From JAVBNU01 sp031551265 (GTDB lineage: Bacteria; Cyanobacteriota; Vampirovibrionia; Gastranaerophilales; Gastranaerophilaceae), in the NCBI GenBank assembly GCA_031551265.1, contig JAVBNU010000044.1:1-18120 (forward strand): a DNA stretch of 18,120 nucleotides. The letters are read 5' to 3'. Below the pieces are notes generated by a model. It was not told where the DNA came from. It worked only from the letters and a program-made list of their open reading frames with translations, and did not search any database. Positions 13,871-18,120 of this stretch are shown here, one piece after another (position 1 is the stretch's first letter; each line of letters starts with the position of its first letter). Position numbers and translations under genes: made by a program.

Positions 13871-14521
13871 ATGAACAAAAAATTCCTCGTACCTGCATTA
13901 TGCTCAATAGTATTAGCAGCAGGAATCAGCACAGTAATGGCGAAAGACACAAACGCAACAGCTCTGCCTGCAAAAGCAGAAAAACAAGAATGCTGTCAAA
14001 AATTCGATAAACACCCACCTCGCCACGAAATGAGCAAAGAAGACTGGGAAAAAATGAAACAAAAACGAGAAGAAAAAAGACAAGAATTTGAAGATCGTTT
14101 GAACCTAACGGCCGAGCAAAAAGAACTTGCAAAACAAAACCATGAAAAAGGCAAAGAAGAAATGAAGCCACTCATGGAACAAATGAAACCAAAATACGAA
14201 AAAATGCACTCAATCAGAGAATCAAACCTATCTGATGAGGAAAAGGCGAAACAAATAGATGCAATTAAAGCTGAACTAAAACCCCTAAAAGCGAAAGCAA
14301 ATGAAATTCGCGAAAAAAATATGAAAGCGTTTGAGGCAATACTAACTCCGGCACAAAAAACTGAATTGGAAAAAATGAAAGCAGAACACAAAGGTAAACA
14401 CGGCAAATTCGACGGCCCTCCGCACCGCAGACACGGCGAAATGGGCAAACCACCAGGCCCAAGACCTGAATGTGATTGCAAAAAACCACTTTCGCAAGTT
14501 CCTGACAAAAAAACCAAATAA
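13871..14521 (+). CDS. Spy/CpxP-like LTxxQ periplasmic protein
   Basis: A 216-residue exported protein: signal peptide to about Ala24 (VMA), then a CC pair (41-42), then a highly charged all-helical region. It contains two LTxxQ motifs, LTAEQ (79-83) and LTPAQ (158-162), the hallmark of the Spy/CpxP family of periplasmic chaperones and stress sensors. The Lys/Glu/Met-rich helices between them fit the family's cradle fold. The C-terminus is His/Pro/Gly-rich with a CDC motif, possibly metal-binding, and extends beyond the usual family length. AAAAGGAG precedes the ATG at 13871. It is the last gene before a strong terminator. In Proteobacteria, such proteins are induced by envelope stress, which fits a sigma/anti-sigma operon. 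Confidence 0.85.
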   Translation: MNKKFLVPALCSIVLAAGISTVMAKDTNATALPAKAEKQECCQKFDKHPPRHEMSKEDWEKMKQKREEKRQEFEDRLNLTAEQKELAKQNHEKGKEEMKPLMEQMKPKYEKMHSIRESNLSDEEKAKQIDAIKAELKPLKAKANEIREKNMKAFEAILTPAQKTELEKMKAEHKGKHGKFDGPPHRRHGEMGKPPGPRPECDCKKPLSQVPDKKTK

Positions 14522-14543
14522 CACAAAGATATTCATAACAACT

Positions 14544-14571
14544 ACCCGCTTGCTCGGACAAGCGGGTTTTC
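14544..14571 (+). terminator. Terminator of the anti-sigma/sigma operon
   Basis: ACCCGCTTG (14544-14552) pairs perfectly with CAAGCGGGT (14559-14567) across a 6-base loop and is followed by TTT. This marks the end of the six-gene operon. Confidence 0.9.
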
Positions 14572-14634
14572 ATTACTCAAAACCATCAGAACCTTGTAAT
14601 TTTATAAATTTCCCTTAAATAATTTTTAGACTCA

Positions 14635-14659
14635 TTTAAAAAAACCTCTTTAAGAGGTT
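14635..14659 (-). terminator. Hairpin with T-run in the minus direction
   Basis: AACCTCTT-T-AAGAGGTT (14643-14659) is a perfect palindrome. On the minus strand it is followed by a run of T, the form of an intrinsic terminator. No minus-strand gene precedes it, so it may end an antisense transcript or act on the plus strand as a leader hairpin. Confidence 0.5.
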
Positions 14660-14693
14660 CCTCCCCCGACATAAAAGCGCATAAAGGACTAAG

Positions 14694-14699
14694 TATAAT
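14694..14699 (+). promoter_or_regulatory. -10 box of the 14719 gene
   Basis: TATAAT lies 20 bases before the ATG, upstream of AAAAAAGGAG. No good -35 hexamer is seen at 16-18 bases, so an extended or activated promoter is possible. Confidence 0.45.
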
Positions 14700-14718
14700 C
14701 ATAAAAAAGGAGATTATT

Positions 14719-15096
14719 ATGAAAAAGAATTATAAAGCAGTATTTGCAGCATTCTTAACCCTATTAATAGGAATCAACTCCATGGCAATAGCTGCACCAC
14801 GACACCATCACGGTGGACATGGCGGTTATTATAGCCCAAGGTACCACAACAACGTGTACTACGCACCAAGAGCTTCTGTTGTATACAGCACGCCAAGATA
14901 CTATGCGCCCGGAGCAATCCCGGTACCTGCAACGTACTACCGCCCGGCTCCCTATTATGAATATGGAGCGCCTTACATGGTCGGTGTGAGCAGATACACC
15001 CCGCGTGACTATTACTATTATGATGCCGTAACGCCAGCCGTTGGCGCAGCAGCATTGGGAATTGGTATAGGTCTCGGCGCACTTTTAGCGCATTAA
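14719..15096 (+). CDS. Small exported His/Tyr/Pro-rich protein with C-terminal glycine zipper
   Basis: A 125-residue protein: signal peptide MKKNYKAVFAAFLTLLIGIN to about Ala25-Ala26, then a His/Gly-rich start of the mature chain (RHHHGGHGG), a long Tyr/Pro/Ala-rich region, and a hydrophobic C-terminus AVGAAALGIGIGLGALLAH with a glycine-zipper pattern. The layout and MKKN start match 13122-13424, suggesting duplication. AAAAAAGGAG precedes the ATG. It stands after the operon terminator with its own -10 box, so it is probably transcribed separately. It may be associated with the outer membrane or periplasm; the His-rich part could bind metal. Function unknown. Confidence 0.83.
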   Translation: MKKNYKAVFAAFLTLLIGINSMAIAAPRHHHGGHGGYYSPRYHNNVYYAPRASVVYSTPRYYAPGAIPVPATYYRPAPYYEYGAPYMVGVSRYTPRDYYYYDAVTPAVGAAALGIGIGLGALLAH

Positions 15097-15129
15097 AAGT
15101 CTGCTTATTATCTCAGGTGAACTTTTTTT

Positions 15130-15180
15130 ATTACAAATTATTAAACAGCTGTTGTAATGTCCTTTTTTTTAACAGATAAT
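15130..15180 (+). promoter_or_regulatory. Promoter and inverted repeat of paralogue 4 (TTGTAA-N17-GATAAT)
   Basis: TTGTAA (15152-15157) is followed after exactly 17 bases by GATAAT (15175-15180), 38 bases before the ATG. ATTACAA at 15130-15136 is the inverse of TTGTAAT at 15152-15158. AACAGCTGTT (15144-15153) is an extra palindrome between them. It matches the promoters of the other three repeat-protein genes. Confidence 0.6.
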
Positions 15181-15217
15181 TGAACCTATCGGCTACCAGG
15201 CTTGAAAGGGAATATGA

Positions 15218-16249
15218 ATGAAAATATCAGCTGTTAATTTGTTGTCTAGTCCTGCTGTGAAAATAGCTTCCGGATTTAATAATACCCAAAATTATCCTAA
15301 AACTGCGCTGCAACAAGACGTTTTTCAACGCTCAAACACTGCTAAAATATCTTTTGGCAGTACCGCAGAAAATGATGAATTTTTTATTGTAAAAAAAGAT
15401 TTGCTCGATAAAAACAGAGAAATTTATGGATATGAAGAAACATATCGTGATAAAAAAACTAAACGTGTCGCCAAAACGGTGAGTTCAATGCGTGGTAATT
15501 ATGAAGAAAAACGATATAATAAATACGGAAAAATAGCCAGCTCTTTAGAAAGATTTTCCGGTGGCGCAGAACGTGAGACATATTTTGATGACAAAGGTAA
15601 TATATCTTGTGAATCCACAAAGGGCGAAATTAAGCTTGACTATTTCGGAAGACGCCGTGCGTATAGAAAACAAATAGTATCGAGAGGGCGCGGCGTAAAC
15701 CAAAAAATCACTAACAGCCATATTTATACATTAGATAGAAAAACCCTCGTGAGCCAAGAAAATATTATCACTCAAAAATTCAAAGGCAGTAAAGAGTATT
15801 TACCTGTTGAAAGCGTTAAAAACTTTTTTAAGAAAGATGGCACTAGAAATGCCATACAACAACAGTGGTACGAATATGACAACTACAACAAACTGACCGG
15901 CATTGTGAAAAAACACTATGACACCAAAGGACACCTGCAAAATATCACAAACTACTCTGTAGAATACGATAAAAAAGGCAATGTAACTAAAGAGCATTAT
16001 AGAAAACAAAATGTCCAAGGAGCCACAACATATTCTCGTACCGATGAAAGTAAGTATATAAACAGCTGGCTAAAAGGACGCAATGTGTTGGTCGAAAAAC
16101 AAGTATATGAATACCTTGCAGAACCAAAAAGAATTAATAAATACATCCTTAAATATGACGGCTGGGGCAGCACACGCCCGGAAGAAGTATATAAAATGCA
16201 AGGCAAAGATTCTATAAAACATGTTGAATTAAGAGACTGTTTAGTATAG
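15218..16249 (+). CDS. Tyr/Gly-repeat (YD/MORN_2-like) protein with N-terminal ISFG motif, paralogue 4
   Basis: A 343-residue member of the family at 954, 3192 and 5209, on the opposite strand and more than 9 kb from them. The N-terminus MKISAV leads to DVFQRS (34-39) and ISFG (44-47), closely matching paralogue 3. Repeat units include YNKYGKIASSLER, FDDKGNISCES, YDTKGHLQNIT and YDKKGNVTKEHY. The ATG at 15218 has GAAAGGG upstream. No signal peptide or membrane helix is seen. A separate location with the same promoter type points to a dispersed family under common control. Function unknown. Confidence 0.82.
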   Translation: MKISAVNLLSSPAVKIASGFNNTQNYPKTALQQDVFQRSNTAKISFGSTAENDEFFIVKKDLLDKNREIYGYEETYRDKKTKRVAKTVSSMRGNYEEKRYNKYGKIASSLERFSGGAERETYFDDKGNISCESTKGEIKLDYFGRRRAYRKQIVSRGRGVNQKITNSHIYTLDRKTLVSQENIITQKFKGSKEYLPVESVKNFFKKDGTRNAIQQQWYEYDNYNKLTGIVKKHYDTKGHLQNITNYSVEYDKKGNVTKEHYRKQNVQGATTYSRTDESKYINSWLKGRNVLVEKQVYEYLAEPKRINKYILKYDGWGSTRPEEVYKMQGKDSIKHVELRDCLV

Positions 16250-16313
16250 TATAAATCTTACGGCTGTTCGTCCATAGATTTACGATTAATTCAGCCGATT
16301 GAAAAAAGAATAT

Positions 16314-16348
16314 ATGGCGGGGTCCATCCTCAGATTATGGTTAAGGCC
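16314..16348 (+). pseudogene. tRNA-like 5' fragment upstream of tRNA-His
   Basis: ATGGCGGG at 16314-16321 and TGGTTAAGGCC at 16338-16348 repeat, in order, the start and D-arm region of the intact tRNA-His 56 bases downstream, with 16 instead of 10 bases between the matches. No anticodon arm or 3' half follows, so it looks like a tRNA remnant. Confidence 0.5.
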
Positions 16349-16370
16349 TGCGCCAGCAAAAAGATATAAT

Positions 16371-16447
16371 GGCGGGTGTCGCCAAGTGGTTAAGGCCCCG
16401 GTTTGTGGTACCGGTACTCGTGGGTTCAAGTCCCATCATCCGCCCCA
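16371..16447 (+). tRNA. tRNA-His (anticodon GTG)
   Basis: Includes the extra G at -1 (16371) opposite discriminator C73 (16444), the identity mark of tRNA-His. The acceptor GCGGGTG pairs with CATCCGC, and the anticodon stem CCGGT/ACCGG encloses TTGTGGT, giving anticodon GTG. The T loop is TTCAAGT. CCA is encoded at 16445-16447. A TATAAT box abuts the gene at 16365-16370 but is too close to serve it in the usual way. Confidence 0.96.
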
Positions 16448-16448
16448 T

Positions 16449-16484
16449 AAAAAGAGAAGTTCATTTTTGGACTTCTCTTTTTAT
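16449..16484 (+). terminator. Terminator after tRNA-His
   Basis: AAAAAGAGAAGT (16449-16460) pairs perfectly over 12 bases with ACTTCTCTTTTT (16471-16482), loop of 10. It can work in both directions. Confidence 0.88.
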
Positions 16485-16507
16485 ATTGCTGAATTGGGAT
16501 GAGAACC

Positions 16508-16583
16508 GCAAGGCAAAGCCTTGCTCTGGTTCAAGCGCGAGCGAGCTGAGGCCGGATAGTAGGGGACGAGTCAGTCCCCTACT
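16508..16583. repeat. Hairpin-rich GC segment between the two tRNA 3' ends
   Basis: GCAAGGC-AAA-GCCTTGC (16508-16524) and AGTAGGGGAC-N6-GTCCCCTACT (16558-16583) are perfect inverted repeats. GCGAGCGAGC appears on both sides of the second. The segment is GC-rich against an AT-rich background and contains no credible gene. Confidence 0.7.
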
Positions 16584-16613
16584 GGAGCGCCGTTACTGGC
16601 GAGCGAGCAAGAC

Positions 16614-16633
16614 AGTCCCATCATCCGCCCCAT
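16614..16633 (+). repeat. 20-bp copy of the tRNA-His 3' end
   Basis: AGTCCCATCATCCGCCCCAT is identical to 16429-16448 (the T-arm, acceptor and CCA of tRNA-His), 185 bases downstream. Such duplications arise at integrase attachment sites in tRNA genes or from tRNA duplication. It is followed by its own terminator. Confidence 0.8.
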
Positions 16634-16641
16634 TTAAAATT

Positions 16642-16666
16642 AGACCTCTTTATGGGGTCTTTTTTA
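16642..16666 (+). terminator. Terminator after the tRNA-His 3' copy
   Basis: AGACCTC (16642-16648) pairs with GGGGTCT (16654-16660, one G-T pair) across a 5-base loop, followed by a T-run. Confidence 0.75.
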
Positions 16667-16719
16667 TTGCGTTGCAATGGTTTTCAGGGTTCGATTTACT
16701 TGGCTTTTTATCAAAACTT

Positions 16720-17172
16720 TTAGCTTAATCGTCGCATATACAATATGGGATATGGATTGCCTTGTTCATCTTTTTCAGTTCTTTTATAGACTTTAAAACC
16801 CATATGCTCATAGAAACCTTTTGCTTCAGGATTTTGTTCATTTACTCCTAGTTCATTTATATCATATTTGCTAATGCCATATTTAATTAATTCTTTTCCT
16901 GAACCCTTTCCCCTTTCTGCGGGAGCAATGAAAAGCATTTCCAGCTTTCTATTTTTAATTCCCATAAAGGCTACAAGTTTATTAGAATCATTTGTCTTAA
17001 CTATTAATTGGGGAATGTCTTTTAATGCAGAAGGGACATATTTTCCTATTTTTTCTATTCCTTCATTAGATAAAAACAGGTGTTTAGCAATGACAGAATC
17101 TTTCCAAATTTTGTATAATTCTTGTATGAGTCTTTCATCTCTGTTTTCAATTTTTATAACTTTTATTGACAT
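16720..17172 (-). CDS. GNAT-family N-acetyltransferase
   Basis: A 150-residue acetyltransferase that would transfer an acetyl group from acetyl-CoA to an amine; the substrate is unknown. The acetyl-CoA pyrophosphate loop (motif A) is RGKGSG at 87-92 in MLFIAPAERGKGSGKELI, preceded by a beta strand (KLEML). Motif B appears as NPEAKGFYEHMGF (114-126), typical of the YjaB/YiiD-like branch. I prefer ATG 17172 (MSIKVIKI), which begins the first beta strand; ATG 17193 is also in frame, has TATAAT 7 bases upstream, and would be leaderless. No signal peptide, so cytoplasmic. It stands alone between tRNA-linked repeats and a divergent regulatory pair. Confidence 0.88.
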   Translation of the reverse strand: MSIKVIKIENRDERLIQELYKIWKDSVIAKHLFLSNEGIEKIGKYVPSALKDIPQLIVKTNDSNKLVAFMGIKNRKLEMLFIAPAERGKGSGKELIKYGISKYDINELGVNEQNPEAKGFYEHMGFKVYKRTEKDEQGNPYPILYMRRLS

Positions 17173-17246
17173 TTTGTAATGTATTACCCTCATTAAGTCT
17201 ATTATACTACATTCAGGCGACTGGTAACATCTGTTCAAAATCTTGC

Positions 17247-17555
17247 TTAAAATTTGTCATAAATTTTATCATATTCTAACTTTAAATACTCCAATGTTGT
17301 CAGTATCGGGCAAATTTTTTCATACTCTAAATTATTTTCACAAAAACCTATCGCTATCTCAGCCAAATTTCCTATAGTGTTGAGGGATGATTCAAGCTCA
17401 TTATGCAACTCTCTAGGTATTTCGTAATTTCCATGTTCATTCATTGTTATTCTATTCATAAAATTTTGCCTCGCCTTGTAGCTTATTTTAGTGTCATATC
17501 TAGCATAACATTCAATCGATATTGCAATCAATAGATTATAATGTCCATGTGCCAT
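17247..17555 (-). CDS. Small helical protein, unknown function
   Basis: A 102-residue protein rich in Ile, Leu, Glu and Asn, with helices such as ELHNELESSLNTIGNLAEIAIGFCENNLEYEKI. No membrane span or signal peptide. The start is uncertain: the ATG at 17555 overlaps a TATAAT box shared with the divergent gene, while the internal ATG at 17459 (70-residue product) has GGCGAGG about 10 bases upstream and may be the true start. It is divergent from an XRE regulator 25 bases away, a layout found in toxin-antitoxin or phage-like control pairs, but no toxin motif is recognised. Confidence 0.6.
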   Translation of the reverse strand: MAHGHYNLLIAISIECYARYDTKISYKARQNFMNRITMNEHGNYEIPRELHNELESSLNTIGNLAEIAIGFCENNLEYEKICPILTTLEYLKLEYDKIYDKF

Positions 17556-17563
17556 TATAATGT
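17535..17563. promoter_or_regulatory. Direct-repeat operator/promoter between divergent genes
   Basis: ATTATAATGT occurs at 17535-17544 and again at 17554-17563, a 19-base period close to two helical turns. ATTATAAT is itself palindromic and supplies TATAAT -10 boxes on both strands. It is a likely autoregulatory site for the XRE protein. Confidence 0.5.
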
Positions 17564-17579
17564 ACAAAATGACAAAATA

Positions 17580-17801
17580 ATGGATTTAACACAGAAATTT
17601 GGTAAACGAATAGTATTTGAACGTGCAAAGCGTGATTTGACCCAAGAGCAGCTCGCTGAAATGGCTGATTTGAGTCGCACAGCCATTACAAGCATTGAAA
17701 GAGCTAAAACTTCAGCTACATTAGAGACAGTTGAAAAACTGGCAAAGGCGCTCGGCTACGAGCCTCATGAACTTTTAATTTTCAAAAATTTGGAAATATA
17801 A
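17580..17801 (+). CDS. XRE-family helix-turn-helix transcriptional regulator
   Basis: A 73-residue single-domain regulator. The Cro/cI-type HTH lies at about 8-65, with LTQEQLAEMADLS (20-32) and RTAITSIERAK (33-43) as the two DNA-binding helices, followed by LETVEKLAKALG. ATG 17580 starts the domain cleanly; an upstream ATG at 17541 adds 13 residues read across the repeat operator and is unlikely. There is no clear Shine-Dalgarno sequence. It probably represses its own gene and the divergent 17247 gene through the ATTATAATGT repeats. No recombinase or phage gene is visible nearby. Confidence 0.88.
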   Translation: MDLTQKFGKRIVFERAKRDLTQEQLAEMADLSRTAITSIERAKTSATLETVEKLAKALGYEPHELLIFKNLEI

Positions 17802-17807
17802 TATTAT

Positions 17808-17870
17808 GGTGCGTGAGACGCACCCTACAGCCCCTGTCCACGTTTTGGGGTACAGATCAACAAACCCCAA
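17808..17870. repeat. REP-like hairpin pair
   Basis: GGTGCGT-GAG-ACGCACC (17808-17824) followed by CTACA repeats the unit at 9271-9292. It is followed by TTGGGGT (17845-17851) with ACCCCAA (17864-17870). The stretch 17802-17881 contains only these hairpins. Confidence 0.7.
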
Positions 17871-17881
17871 CCTACAATAAG

Positions 17882-18120
17882 TCACCTATGATAAGGCTCA
17901 TTTTTGAGGATTTTAAACGCGCGATAAATTTGCTCAACCAGCAATTGACGAATAATTTGGTGTGTGAATGTCATTTTTGAAAAACTCAGCTTAAAGTCAG
18001 CTTTCGCAGAAACGTCTCTATGCAGACCATTTGCGCCACCAATTATAAAAACAATTTCGCCATACCCGGAGTTAGTCAACTCTTGTATTTTTTCAGAAAG
18101 TCCTTTGGAAGATAGCTGTT
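17882..18120 (-). CDS. rlmH: RlmH, 23S rRNA pseudouridine-1915 N3-methyltransferase, C-terminal part
   Basis: The visible 78 residues are the C-terminal half of RlmH (YbeA), which methylates pseudouridine 1915 in helix 69 of 23S rRNA on the assembled 70S ribosome using S-adenosylmethionine. The SPOUT-knot signature FIIGGANGL and the terminal block LSFSKMTFTHQIIRQLLVEQ (given as key span) with IYRAFKI and PYHR at the end are diagnostic. The reading frame is open through the right edge, where the sequence reads QLSSKGLSEKIQE, so the N-terminal half and start lie outside the window (the family is about 155-160 residues). A TTG at 18077-18079 is internal, not the start. It is the only core housekeeping protein gene here. 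Confidence 0.95.
   Translation of the reverse strand, partial: QLSSKGLSEKIQELTNSGYGEIVFIIGGANGLHRDVSAKADFKLSFSKMTFTHQIIRQLLVEQIYRAFKILKNEPYHR

Noticed and set aside
13996..14526. 176-codon minus-strand frame opposite the Spy-like gene
   Set aside because: The Phe/Ser/Cys-rich composition is the mirror of Lys/Glu codons; no start signals.
16365..16370. TATAAT as promoter of tRNA-His
   Set aside because: It abuts the first base of the tRNA, so transcription would begin inside the gene.
16369..16728. 119-codon plus-strand frame over tRNA-His
   Set aside because: It reads through the tRNA, two terminators and the hairpin cassette.

Overview
The window is AT-rich bacterial DNA with compact, mostly Shine-Dalgarno-led genes. 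The best guess for the source is a host-associated, non-photosynthetic cyanobacterial relative (Gastranaerophilales/Melainabacteria type). That rests on several proteins with a short polar N-terminus ending in an ISFG or FKG motif, a pattern I associate with that group, and on the general gene style. No full taxonomic marker is present. The only fragment of a core gene is the C-terminal half of rlmH at the right edge, so the assignment is an inference.

Left part (1-6377): a palindromic interspersed repeat, a DJ-1/PfpI-family protein, then three minus-strand paralogues (954-2753, 3192-5078, 5209-6006) of a large Tyr/Asp/Gly-repeat protein resembling YD or MORN_2 (YwqK-like) repeats. A fourth paralogue lies on the plus strand at 15218-16249. 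All four share an N-terminal signature (MKI, then a DVF-like motif, then ISFG or IAFG at residues 40-47). All four also share a promoter-like element, TTGTAA-N17-(A/G)ATAAT, diverged in the -10 box of the first. They look like a co-regulated family.

Middle part (6378-11358): an orphan NarL/FixJ response regulator, a zinc-ribbon protein, a 34-residue single-span membrane peptide, and two related exported proteins with an Asp-box (DxNxDGxxE). Next come a candidate structured RNA flanked by a 14-bp direct repeat, tRNA-Leu(TAA) with its terminator, and two translationally coupled membrane proteins that carry the FKG motif. The upstream member of that pair has several perfect palindromes inside its coding sequence.

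Right part (11520-15096): a plus-strand operon encodes a zinc-binding (HxxxCxxC) membrane anti-sigma factor, an ECF sigma factor and four exported proteins. The four are a Ser/His/Tyr-rich protein, a small glycine-zipper protein, an Asn-rich protein and a Spy/CpxP-like LTxxQ protein. A further glycine-zipper protein follows. This reads as an envelope-stress regulon in which the sigma factor probably drives its own operon.

Right end (16250-18120): tRNA-His(GTG) is flanked by a tRNA-like 5' fragment and a 20-bp copy of its own 3' end. After it come a GNAT acetyltransferase, a divergent pair (an unknown helical protein and an XRE regulator) with a direct-repeat operator candidate, repeat hairpins, and partial rlmH.
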